From: Providencia vermicola
GTDB taxonomy: Bacteria > Pseudomonadota > Gammaproteobacteria > Enterobacterales > Enterobacteriaceae
Assembly (NCBI RefSeq): GCF_010748935.1
Contig: NZ_CP048796.1
Coordinates: 2,793,001-2,857,000, forward strand
DNA length: 64,000 nt
Direction of reading: 5' to 3'
The notes under the pieces were generated by a model, which made no database searches, was not told the origin of the DNA, and saw nothing but the letters and a program-made list of their open reading frames with translations. Below are positions 16,094 to 24,956 of the stretch, in pieces (positions within the stretch are counted from its first letter, which is position 1; each line of letters opens with the position of its first letter). Position numbers and translations under genes: made by a program.

Positions 16094-17926
16094 CTACTGT
16101 TTCAATGCATTATAAATCTTTTCTGCCAACGCGTATGAGATCGAGGGCACTTTTGCTATCTCTTCTATGCTCGCATTTTTCAGTGGCTGTAAGCCTCCCA
16201 TATATTTTAGTAGCATTTGACGACGTTTTGGTCCAACACCTTCAATTGACTCTAACGCGCTGGTATTCTTTACCTTTGCTCTACGCTGGCGATGTCCTGT
16301 TATCGCATGATTATGTGACTCATCACGAATATGTTGAATCACATGTAATGCAGGTGAATCAGGCGGTAAAGCTACGCCCTCGCCCTCAGGCTTAAAAAAT
16401 AGCGTTTCAAGGCCCGCTTTGCGATCGCTCCCTTTTGCAACGCCAATAAGTTGAGGTCTATTTTTATCCCAATCAACATCCAGTGAATCAAAGACATCTT
16501 TCGCTTGCCCTAATTGCCCTTTTCCACCATCGATAAAAATAATATCGGGTATTTTACTTTCATCCAGATGCTTACCATAGCGACGGGTTAAAACTTGATG
16601 CATGGCTGCATAGTCATCACCGGGAGTAATTCCTGTGATGTTATAGCGTCGATATTCTGATTTAACGGGACCATTCTTATCAAACACAACACACGATGCG
16701 ACCGTTTGCTCTCCCATCGTATGGGAAATATCAAAACATTCCATACGTGCTATGGCATCCATACCCACAATTTTTGCTAAAGATGCCATTCTTTGATGAA
16801 TGGTTGATTGCTGAGCACGCTTAGTTTGTAGTGCAGTAAGCGCATTCGTTCGAGCTAATTTTAAATAGCGCGCCCTCGCCCCTCGAGGTTGGGTTTGGAT
16901 CTGCACTTTTCGACCTGCAATATGTGATAAAGAGTCCGCTAGCAATTCTTTTTCTGGTAATGAAAAATCTAAGAGGATTTCACCGGGTAATGTTCTATTT
17001 TCACTGCCTTGCAAATAAAACTGCCCTAAGAAAGTTTGTACTACTTCTTCAAGTAAAGTGTCTGCTGGAACTTTTGGATAATAGCTACGGCTTCCCAATA
17101 CTTTACCTTGTCGAATAAATAACACATGAATACAGGCAAGCCCTGATTCGAATGCAACACCGATAACATCAAGGTCTTCACCATCACCAGAAACAAATTG
17201 TTGTTCCGTGACTGCGCGTACGGCCTGAATTTGATCGCGAAAACGTGCAGCATCTTCAAAACGCAGCTCCTGACTTGCCTTTTCCATCCGTTCTATCAAT
17301 CCTGTTAAGACCTGTTGGTCTTTGCCTGTTAGGAATAAACGTACGTAATTGACTTGCTGATCATATTCTTCATCGCTGACTAACCCTTTAACACAAGGCC
17401 CTAAGCAGCGACCTATCTGATACTGTAAACAAGGCCTTGAACGGTTTTTGTAAACACTATCCTCGCATTGACGAATTGGAAACAATTTTTGCATCAGCGC
17501 TAATGTTTCGCGAACCGCGTAGGAATTAGGGAACGGACCAAAGTATTCCCCCTTCGCGTGTTTTGCTCCACGGTGCATAGAGAGTCGCGGATGTGTTTCT
17601 TTACTTAAAAAGATATAAGGATAAGATTTGTCATCCCGCAACAAAACATTGTAGCGTGGCTGATAAAGCTTGATATAGTTATGTTCAAGTAACAAGGCCT
17701 CGGTTTCTGTGTGTGTGATCGTCACATCAATAGAGGCAATGTTTTTTACTAGCTGCTCAGTTTTTCGGCTACTGACTGTCGTTCGGAAGTAACTGGAAAG
17801 CCGTTTTTTTAAATCTTTAGCTTTTCCAACATAAATGACTGTTCCCCCAGCATCATACATTCGATATACGCCAGGTTGATTGGTGACTGTTTTTAAGAAA
17901 GCTTTTGGTTCGAACTGTTCTGACAC
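16094..17926 (-). CDS. uvrC: UvrABC excinuclease subunit C
   Basis: At 610 residues it equals the E. coli length. It has the N-terminal GIY-YIG nuclease (GVYRMYD and [14 protein letters not shown], residues about 19-50), the UVR coiled coil near 205-235, the RNase H-like second nuclease ([19 protein letters not shown] near 395, DGGKGQ near 465) and C-terminal helix-hairpin-helix repeats ([19 protein letters not shown]). It makes both incisions in nucleotide excision repair. Its start overlaps the upstream regulator gene by 34 bases. Confidence 0.97.
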   Translation of the reverse strand: MSEQFEPKAFLKTVTNQPGVYRMYDAGGTVIYVGKAKDLKKRLSSYFRTTVSSRKTEQLVKNIASIDVTITHTETEALLLEHNYIKLYQPRYNVLLRDDKSYPYIFLSKETHPRLSMHRGAKHAKGEYFGPFPNSYAVRETLALMQKLFPIRQCEDSVYKNRSRPCLQYQIGRCLGPCVKGLVSDEEYDQQVNYVRLFLTGKDQQVLTGLIERMEKASQELRFEDAARFRDQIQAVRAVTEQQFVSGDGEDLDVIGVAFESGLACIHVLFIRQGKVLGSRSYYPKVPADTLLEEVVQTFLGQFYLQGSENRTLPGEILLDFSLPEKELLADSLSHIAGRKVQIQTQPRGARARYLKLARTNALTALQTKRAQQSTIHQRMASLAKIVGMDAIARMECFDISHTMGEQTVASCVVFDKNGPVKSEYRRYNITGITPGDDYAAMHQVLTRRYGKHLDESKIPDIIFIDGGKGQLGQAKDVFDSLDVDWDKNRPQLIGVAKGSDRKAGLETLFFKPEGEGVALPPDSPALHVIQHIRDESHNHAITGHRQRRAKVKNTSALESIEGVGPKRRQMLLKYMGGLQPLKNASIEEIAKVPSISYALAEKIYNALKQ

Positions 17927-18579
17927 CCTAATAAACCCTGTTTGGCTACGATTAACCCATAGCTGATAGCAATATGAGTTAATTCTACATCACTACGGAT
18001 ATTAAGTTTACCAAACATTCGATATCGATAGGTATTTACCGTTTTAGGGCTCAAATTAAGAAGCTGTGCAATCTGTTTGGTCGAAATCCCCTGAGTGATG
18101 AAGAGCATGATTTCAAGTTCACGAGTGGATAATAACTCATAGATATCCGTCTGATCGTTTTGATGAATGCGTTTCAATGCGATGGCTTGTGCAATATCGG
18201 GGGAAATAATTTTACTGCGCGCATTGACTATCTGTATGGCTTCTAAAAATTCATTAATTTCAATTTTTGCACTCAACACACCTTGGATCCCAAGCTCAAG
18301 AGCCTTTAATAAAAAAGCATAGTGATTGTGTATATTATAAATGATAATTCCGACATCAGGTTGAGTCCGTCTTAAGGTTTGCAAGTTTTTTAATGATTCA
18401 AATTGGCAATTATCGCTATTAATTAAGATAATATTGGCTTTTTGTTTTCTATTCCACGAAATGGCTTGCTCGATAAAGGGAAATGACGCGACAACATGAC
18501 AGCGTTTATGACGATTAAAAATAGCTTCCAGCCCGCGAATTAAAATATTATTATCGTCAATAATTATAATATTAATCAT
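17893..18579 (-). CDS. uvrY: UvrY-position LuxR-type regulator with a degenerate receiver domain
   Basis: This 228-residue protein lies upstream of uvrC exactly where UvrY lies in E. coli, and aligns to it without gaps over the receiver (E. coli sequence recalled from memory). The acidic pair Asp8-Asp9 is kept, but phosphoacceptor Asp54 is Asn, Thr82 is Asn, and Lys104 is Ala. The MPG after the Asp is also missing. The C-terminal helix-turn-helix ([20 protein letters not shown], then [16 protein letters not shown]) is well kept. UvrY is the partner of BarA and drives CsrB/CsrC transcription. This copy probably cannot be phosphorylated in the usual way; it may act constitutively or by another signal. 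Confidence 0.85.
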   Translation of the reverse strand: MINIIIIDDNNILIRGLEAIFNRHKRCHVVASFPFIEQAISWNRKQKANIILINSDNCQFESLKNLQTLRRTQPDVGIIIYNIHNHYAFLLKALELGIQGVLSAKIEINEFLEAIQIVNARSKIISPDIAQAIALKRIHQNDQTDIYELLSTRELEIMLFITQGISTKQIAQLLNLSPKTVNTYRYRMFGKLNIRSDVELTHIAISYGLIVAKQGLLGCQNSSNQKLS

Positions 18580-18743
18580 TTATTTCTCTATATGTTATTG
18601 CACGTTAATATCCATCTCCATAAATAGCAATTTTATAAGATAAAATACAGTTTTTTTATTTCATCATTAGCCGATGGATTTAATATTCCGCAGTTTAATA
18701 AAAATTAAAAATGGATTTTTAAAAACCATACTGAATACAAATA

Positions 18744-18771
18744 AAATAACCATGCATAAACATGGTTATTT
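18744..18771 (-). terminator. Rho-independent terminator after pepT
   Basis: AAATAACCATG and CATGGTTATTT form an 11-bp stem around a six-base loop. It lies 29 bases past the pepT stop on the minus strand and is followed there by a T-rich tract. Confidence 0.75.
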
Positions 18772-18799
18772 GATAATGAGAGAAACGACTTGTCATAAA

Positions 18800-20032
18800 C
18801 TATTTTTGGCCGACTAAGCGGCAAATGCTCTCTGAAACCAAATAGCTTTTCTCGAAAGAACTTAATGGTAAGAACTCAAAACGAGAATGGAAATTCAACG
18901 CACCCGTGAAGTAGTTAGGCGTTAAAATCCCTCTTGCTGACAGAGCTGAACCATCAGTGCCTCCACGCATAGGAATAACATTTGGCTCGACGCCTTGAAT
19001 TTTTAGCGCGTCAAAAATTAAATCAATAGCAGTACGGTCACTACCTAGTGAATCACTAATGTTGCTGTACACATCTTCTATTTTGAATTCAATTTTTGCT
19101 TTTGGATGACGTGCTCTTATCAACTCAACCACTTCACCGATATAACGCTTACGAGCTTCATAGCTATTACGGTCAAAATCGCGGATAGCCATTTTAATTT
19201 TTGCATTATCCGGATTGGCTACTAAGTCAGTCACATAAAAATAGCCTTCGCGCTGTTCTGTATGCTCAGGCGTATCAAAACGGTCAAAACAACCAATAAA
19301 GTCATGCGCCACACGAATTGGATTTAACAACACATTTTTTGCAGACATTGGATGTGCGGTTATTCCTTTAATCGAAACATCAATAGAAGCCGCATTAAAG
19401 GTTTCATAAACCACCTCGCCCAATGCACAGCAATCAATAGTGTAAGCGAAATCGACTTTAAAGCGTGACAAGTCCATGATTTTTGAGCCGCGCAACCCAA
19501 TCTCTTCGTCAGGAACGAAAGCAACGTAGATATCGCCACATGCAAAATCAGCATATTGCAGTTTATCCATTAACTCCATAACAACAGTGACCGCCGCTTT
19601 ATTATCGGCACCGAGTACACTCGTGCCATCACTGAAAATAATCTCTTCCCCTACATAAGGTGCCGCTTCTGGGTGCTCTGCTGTTTTAAACCAAATATCT
19701 TCTTGTGCATTCAAACACAGATCTTTACCTTCATATTTTAAGGTTTGAGGCTTAATGACGGGTGATAATCCAACATCTACGGTATCTAAATGGGTCACGA
19801 AACCAATTTTCGGTGCTGAAGGATTATTACCAGGGCGAACCGCGTACAAAATAGCATGATCATCGATATAAATATCTTTTAAACCATAGCTTTCTAGCTC
19901 TTTTGCCAGCAATTTTGCTAAATCACGTTGCCCTTCCGTGCTTGGAACAACCGTTGCTGCTGCATCACTTTGGCTTTCTATTGCTAGATAGCGAAAGAAA
20001 CGTTGTTCAAGCTGTTTACCTAATTCATTCAT
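18800..20032 (-). CDS. pepT: Peptidase T (aminotripeptidase, M20 family)
   Basis: The 410-residue protein has the metal-binding set of M20 peptidases: THLDT near residue 90, LGADNKAAVT near 150, PDEEIG near 185, TIDCC near 205, and RGGTDG near 360. PepT removes N-terminal residues from tripeptides in the cytoplasm. It sits 33 bases downstream of an AbgT transporter, so a peptide or aminoacyl-compound uptake and hydrolysis unit is likely. It differs clearly from E. coli PepT and may be a paralogue. Confidence 0.88.
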   Translation of the reverse strand: MNELGKQLEQRFFRYLAIESQSDAAATVVPSTEGQRDLAKLLAKELESYGLKDIYIDDHAILYAVRPGNNPSAPKIGFVTHLDTVDVGLSPVIKPQTLKYEGKDLCLNAQEDIWFKTAEHPEAAPYVGEEIIFSDGTSVLGADNKAAVTVVMELMDKLQYADFACGDIYVAFVPDEEIGLRGSKIMDLSRFKVDFAYTIDCCALGEVVYETFNAASIDVSIKGITAHPMSAKNVLLNPIRVAHDFIGCFDRFDTPEHTEQREGYFYVTDLVANPDNAKIKMAIRDFDRNSYEARKRYIGEVVELIRARHPKAKIEFKIEDVYSNISDSLGSDRTAIDLIFDALKIQGVEPNVIPMRGGTDGSALSARGILTPNYFTGALNFHSRFEFLPLSSFEKSYLVSESICRLVGQK

Positions 20033-20065
20033 TTTTTGTTCCTTTTACTCAATCCGCCAACTTAT

Positions 20066-21619
20066 TTATGGCGTTGGTTGCCATGTGTAACCACTATCAA
20101 AACCAATTGGAATATCAAATGCCCAGAACAGATACAACGTCGCAGTTAATGTTACCAACAAGCCGACCGTGAACGGTATCATCATCGAGCAAAGTGTTCC
20201 AATACCAGCATTTTTGTAATATTTTTGGCAATACATCAAAATCAACGGATAGAATGGGAACATCGGTGTACTGACGTTCATCGCTGAATCACTCACGCGG
20301 AAAGCCGCTTGTGTTAGTTCCGGAGAGATCCCAACCGCCATCAACATGGGTACCAAAACAGGCGCCATAATCGCCCATTTGGAAGTTGCTGATGTGATCA
20401 TAATATTCAATATTGCAGTCAATAAAATGACACCGAATACCGTCAATTCTGAAGGCATATCTAAGGTACGCAATAATTCAGCACCCGATAGCGCCAATAA
20501 TGTGCCGAGGTTTGAATGCTGAAATGAATATAGAAACTGCGCCGCGAAGAAAGCAAATACAATAAATGGAATTAATGACTTAGTAATATTTTCCATCGCT
20601 TTCACAACATCTTTAGTCGATGTGAAAGATTGAGTCATATAACCATATACAATGCCCGGCAATGCAAAGAAAATAAACAGCAATGGCACAACAATTTGCA
20701 TTATTGGGGCTTTCGGGCTAGTCAAACTACCGTCAGGACCTCGTAATAATGAATTCTCTGGCCATAATAAAGCAAATAAACCAGCAGCCAGTGCAAGCAC
20801 AACAAGGCCTGATACACGAAATGCTTTATTTTCTAACGGCGTAATTTTGCCTAAATTTTGCTCTGCGTCAGTATCAACTTGGCTTGTTGTAATTGGGCAG
20901 TTTTTATTTAGCCAAGGTTCGACAATTTTTTCAGTAATGAACCAACACGTAAAAATAACACCAAACGTACCACCAAGGCTGAAGAAATAGTTACATAAGA
21001 CATTAACGCTATAGCCTGGAGCCATCATTTGCGCTGCATCTTGTGTAAAGCTCTGCATAATTGGATCAATGATTGAAGGTGTATAACTTGCTGTAAACCC
21101 ACCCGCTAAGCCTGCAAAGGCGGCGGCTATACCTGCTAATGGATGACGACCACTTGCGTAGAACATCATCGCTGCGACCGGCATTAAAATAACATAAGCG
21201 GAGTCAGACGCGATGTGAGAAACGATACCCACAAAAACCACTGTTGGTGTCAGCATTTTTGGCGTAATAAACGAGAGCATTTTTTTCAAGGCTGTATTGA
21301 TAAAGCCACTACTCTCAGCGATCCCTATCCCCAAAGTTGCAACGATTGTTATTCCAAGAGGTGGGAAGTTAATGAAGTTTTTCACTGCCGACGTAACGAA
21401 TAATATGATTTCCTCATAGTTAAACATATTTACGACAGATATTTTTTCTTTTGACACTGGATGGTAGTAATTAAAATCTACAAATGAGAGTAAATAAGAT
21501 AAAAACCAACAGATTATCAAGGCATAAATAAATAGCATTGTAACGTCAGGCATAACGTTACCAATACGCTCAACGCGATTTAAGAAGCCCTTTTTTTTAG
21601 GGAGTGTATTTGTTGTCAT
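20066..21619 (-). CDS. AbgT family transporter (p-aminobenzoyl-glutamate type)
   Basis: This 517-residue protein has about a dozen membrane segments and AbgT family features: ERIGNVMPDVTMLFIYALI at the start, PPLGITIVATLGIGIAESSG, and HPLAGIAAAFAGLAGGFTAS. Family members import p-aminobenzoyl-glutamate or export sulfonamides. Linkage to pepT on the same strand suggests uptake of a peptide-like substrate, an inference from context. Confidence 0.88.
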   Translation of the reverse strand: MTTNTLPKKKGFLNRVERIGNVMPDVTMLFIYALIICWFLSYLLSFVDFNYYHPVSKEKISVVNMFNYEEIILFVTSAVKNFINFPPLGITIVATLGIGIAESSGFINTALKKMLSFITPKMLTPTVVFVGIVSHIASDSAYVILMPVAAMMFYASGRHPLAGIAAAFAGLAGGFTASYTPSIIDPIMQSFTQDAAQMMAPGYSVNVLCNYFFSLGGTFGVIFTCWFITEKIVEPWLNKNCPITTSQVDTDAEQNLGKITPLENKAFRVSGLVVLALAAGLFALLWPENSLLRGPDGSLTSPKAPIMQIVVPLLFIFFALPGIVYGYMTQSFTSTKDVVKAMENITKSLIPFIVFAFFAAQFLYSFQHSNLGTLLALSGAELLRTLDMPSELTVFGVILLTAILNIMITSATSKWAIMAPVLVPMLMAVGISPELTQAAFRVSDSAMNVSTPMFPFYPLILMYCQKYYKNAGIGTLCSMMIPFTVGLLVTLTATLYLFWAFDIPIGFDSGYTWQPTP

Positions 21620-21859
21620 ATTCGCAAGTACTTAAGTTATTAGAGTAATAAACTTTTACACACTAAATAACCCTTTATAAAAAGTAAAATACTTTCTTTC
21701 GAATATTTAACAGGATAAACCAGTTGCCCACACTTGCATTAAGATAATTTATCATTGCAAATTACTTAATGTTTTCCACTAAAATAGAACAGGCTTTTGG
21801 TAAGGGGCAATTTTTTAGTTAAGATATTAATGGCTATATTTTAACTAAAGAAATATAAG

Positions 21860-21886
21860 AAAAAGGAATGTGTAACATTCCTTTTT
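21860..21886. terminator. Bidirectional terminator between psiE and abgT
   Basis: AAAAAGGAATGT and ACATTCCTTTTT form a 12-bp stem with loop GTA. On the minus strand it follows psiE by about 25 bases. The rest of the 292-base gap shows no gene and should carry the abgT promoter. Confidence 0.8.
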
Positions 21887-21911
21887 ATAAACAAAAATTA
21901 TTTTAAATATT

Positions 21912-22328
21912 CTACTCTCGTTTGAGTTTTTCGGTATTGGCGATATAAAGAGCAATCACTAAAACTAAAATCGCGCCAGCATGAAGTAACGTCGTCATGG
22001 GGTCACTGTGATCGACAATAATCAAGCGTATCACGGCAGTAATACCGATATAGATAAAATACCTTAATGGGAAGTGGTAACCAGATAAAAAATATTTAGT
22101 TATCAAAGCAATAAACTCAAAATAAAGGAAATAGATGACAATTCCTTCTAATAATTCATAAGCTGTTGCTTCCTTCTGCCCACTAAACATTAAAGATGCC
22201 ATGGTGTATGTTTCTTTAGCCAAAAAGAAAACAAGTACGATCGCTAATGCTATCAATCCAATATTCAGCACCCATTGCAATACCCATGCGATATTGCTGG
22301 CATGTCGCATATTTCTCATACTATTCAT
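21912..22328 (-). CDS. psiE: Phosphate-starvation-inducible protein PsiE
   Basis: This 138-residue membrane protein has four hydrophobic segments and the nearly invariant block [20 protein letters not shown] and [20 protein letters not shown] of PsiE, ending in KLKRE as in E. coli. Its biochemical role is unknown; the E. coli gene responds to phosphate starvation through PhoB. I did not find a convincing Pho box in the 200 bases upstream. Confidence 0.93.
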   Translation of the reverse strand: MNSMRNMRHASNIAWVLQWVLNIGLIALAIVLVFFLAKETYTMASLMFSGQKEATAYELLEGIVIYFLYFEFIALITKYFLSGYHFPLRYFIYIGITAVIRLIIVDHSDPMTTLLHAGAILVLVIALYIANTEKLKRE

Positions 22329-22534
22329 TAGTTAAATTTCCTAAACTAGGCGTCATATTACTATAGGGCATTCATCTATCTTTTTTATATCAAATAAACA
22401 GCGTTAAATGAATATCTATAACAAGTGATAAGTCTTTTTATTTATTGTAATCGATATTTATGACATTAACAGGATAGAAGGAAAACAAAACCGATAATAT
22501 TTTGAATAGCTCGCAGCAACGCTCTCTACATAGT

Positions 22535-22946
22535 CTATTTATTCATCAACTTTATCATATTTTGCTCTGTCAGCATTGGTATTATTTCAATAAAGTGATA
22601 GTAGTTAGGTTTGCTATCAACAAATATCTGCATAGCAAGATTAGCATGGCGACTTTCTGCAAATAAAGCGGCGGAAACATAATAAGAAGAAGGTGAATGA
22701 AAGTGATAATATAAATGTGTACCACATCGCTGACAAAATGCACGTTCCCCCCACAGCGATGAGGCAAAACGCGTTACGCTATTTTCCCCCTTCAATAATC
22801 ACATCCTCTTTGCAATCAAGAGTAAAACTAGGGCCGCCATTCCAACGTTGACAGCTATTGCAATGGCAGACACTGATTTTATCGATAGGCTGAGACGCGA
22901 CTATTTTTACCGCCCCACAAAGGCATTGCCCCTGATACAGGGTCGT
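22535..22946 (-). pseudogene. GFA-family (DUF636) zinc protein, frameshifted
   Basis: Two minus-strand frames together make one GFA protein. The upstream part reads YQGQCLCGAVKI through VCHCNSCQRWNGG to IIEGGK and stop; the downstream part continues NSVTRFASSLWGERAFCQRC. All zinc cysteines (CxC, CxCxxC, CxxC) are present across the two. One extra base in the GGGGG run near 22786-22790 accounts for the shift. The expected ATG is ACG at 22944-22946. With both start and frame lost it is probably dead, unless the run is a sequencing error. Confidence 0.75.
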
Positions 22947-22987
22947 TCCTTTTTATTATTAACGTTGTTGTATCACTATAGAATCGG

Positions 22988-23269
22988 CTAATGAAAAAAG
23001 CGATTTTTTTTATGATGAATACGGAATTGTCGATCACTAAGACGACGGTCTGTATTCATTTCCTCTAGCTCTGCGCGATTGACTTCTACTCGTTCACGTA
23101 GTGATTCAATATCACCTGAATCTTGCATTTTATCCTGTTTCAATGAATATACTATTTTCACTTTTTCGTAATCATGCAAATTCACAGTATCCGTTGCTTG
23201 TGCAACGATAGAAGCACTAGTTAATAATGCAATAGCGATAAATAGCTTTGAAAAAAAACCTCTTTTCAT
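22988..23269 (-). CDS. Small secreted protein of unknown function
   Basis: I do not recognise this 93-residue protein. It has a clear signal peptide with likely cleavage after AQA (residue 25). The mature part is short, charged and probably helical, with a coiled-coil-like stretch (ESLRERVEVNRAELEEMN) and a basic His/Arg-rich tail. No cysteines occur in the mature part. A ribosome site (GGAGGGTGACC) precedes the ATG, supporting expression. It stands alone. Confidence 0.65.
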   Translation of the reverse strand: MKRGFFSKLFIAIALLTSASIVAQATDTVNLHDYEKVKIVYSLKQDKMQDSGDIESLRERVEVNRAELEEMNTDRRLSDRQFRIHHKKNRFFH

Positions 23270-23477
23270 TGGTCACCCTCCTGTTTCCAAGTATTTGTTT
23301 TAGCGCATTACCGCATCAAAATATACTGTCTGAAGGTAATCATTTGGAAAAAATTGTAAATTTTTTAGTGTGGTAGATTTTTTTATTTAAGAATAGGCTG
23401 GCCAAATAATAATAAAGTGGATGAAGCCGTTTAACTCACCCACTTTATTGATTCAGGAACACAAATAATGCATTGTG

Positions 23478-24956
23478 CTATTTTTTAGTCGATTTAGTGT
23501 TAATTTCTCTTAAGAGATACCAACAGAAATACAGTAAGGCAATAATCCCAATCCCTAACAACAACCAGATAACAAGGATCATCCAATCAAAATTATTACC
23601 CTCTGAGCCATTGATGGTTAACTGCTCTTCACCACCTAACTCAATAACTTCTTTTGCGAGTGATAATTCAGGATAATTATGCATGAGCTGCTCAACCGTT
23701 AATGATTGCTCAATAAGCTCTTGGTAATTTAGCCCATCCATACTAGCGAGGTGACTCCCCCAAACTAATAAATAAGGCGACGCACCTTGTACATTAAAAA
23801 CTAAATTAACCGCATCTCGTTTTCCTTCTATATAAGGGGGCTTATCATCCCAGCTCCCTTTCAATGCCGTAATCCTCAGTTTTTTAATCATTAAGTCATT
23901 TAACGCTATCTCTGGGTTACGAGTTTGTTCTCCATTATTCACTTGATGGTAAGCAACCATATTTGTCAACGGTAGCCAATTTTCGCCTGAATTAGAGGCA
24001 TATTCAATTTGTAATGGAATTACGCGATTTGTTTGTTGTAACTGAATGACAATTGAGCTCAATGGCTGAGGTGAAGGTAAACGGTAGATTAATTGATTTA
24101 AAGAGATACCTTCATTCTGAGTAATAAAACGACAAATTTCTTGCTGTCTTGTTGCATGGAATGTTTTACCAATTCCCTGTACTGTCTTGAGTTCAGGTAG
24201 GGTTGTATCTTTAGTCGTAACAATAATCACCATTAGATAAGGCGCACTTAGCGCTGAATCATTCCCCTTTAATAATTCAATTGTATTATTTTGAATAACA
24301 CCGACATCCGAGCTGAGATTCATCACTGGCTGATAAGCTGAAATATTTACCCAATGTTGTTTGTCATCACTAGCATAAATAAATGCTTTGCCTTGCCAAT
24401 CTTGATCACTCTTTCCCCACTCTAAATTTAATGTTTGAGCAGGGAAAAGAGCTTGTTGATCCTGTTGGCGAGTTAAAAGATAAGCTTGATACCGTGTATC
24501 TTTCGACTGTTGTATAGAGGGTAATTCTAGGCGAGTCAGTTTATTCGGTATGGTTTCCACCAAAAGATACTGTTTATCGTCCTCTGTTTCTTCTTTTAAG
24601 TTTAATTGTTCTTCACGCGTCATTAAAGGCTGTAAAGAGAAACGAATTGGTGATGTTTGACTGCTTTCTTCTGAATGGTAAAAGAGCGCAGAAGGCACTT
24701 CCTGACCCGTACCGTTAAATACCCTGACATCTTGTAACGTTTTAGGGTAAGCAGAATTAACATAGGCTTCAACGGGAAGTTCAACCCAAGCAAATGGAAT
24801 GTTATGACTGGACTCTTTTAACTCAACCCCCTGATAAAAATCATAAGGTGTTAATATTTTTTTATTTTCGGCATAAATTGTCCCCGAGAATAAGAGAAAA
24901 AAAGCTAGCATCACAAATACCAGCCAACTCCTTGGATTTTTATTTAGTTTCATCAT
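23478..24956 (-). CDS. DUF3999 family envelope protein
   Basis: The 492-residue protein has an N-terminal signal/anchor (residues about 10-27), a large periplasmic beta-rich region with PFAWVELPVEAYVNSAYPKT and RVFNGTGQEVPSALFYHSE, and a C-terminal membrane segment (WMILVIWLLLGIGIIALLYF) with a basic tail. This fits DUF3999, which commonly pairs with DUF2339. ATG 24956 follows a GAGG site and overlaps the upstream gene by 17 bases; the longer frame from 25019 lacks a ribosome site. Function is unknown; a cell-envelope role is inferred. Confidence 0.75.
   Translation of the reverse strand: MMKLNKNPRSWLVFVMLAFFLLFSGTIYAENKKILTPYDFYQGVELKESSHNIPFAWVELPVEAYVNSAYPKTLQDVRVFNGTGQEVPSALFYHSEESSQTSPIRFSLQPLMTREEQLNLKEETEDDKQYLLVETIPNKLTRLELPSIQQSKDTRYQAYLLTRQQDQQALFPAQTLNLEWGKSDQDWQGKAFIYASDDKQHWVNISAYQPVMNLSSDVGVIQNNTIELLKGNDSALSAPYLMVIIVTTKDTTLPELKTVQGIGKTFHATRQQEICRFITQNEGISLNQLIYRLPSPQPLSSIVIQLQQTNRVIPLQIEYASNSGENWLPLTNMVAYHQVNNGEQTRNPEIALNDLMIKKLRITALKGSWDDKPPYIEGKRDAVNLVFNVQGASPYLLVWGSHLASMDGLNYQELIEQSLTVEQLMHNYPELSLAKEVIELGGEEQLTINGSEGNNFDWMILVIWLLLGIGIIALLYFCWYLLREINTKSTKK

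Noticed and set aside
22535-22795. An independent 86-residue gene
   Set aside because: It is the C-terminal half of a GFA protein whose N-terminal half lies upstream in another frame.
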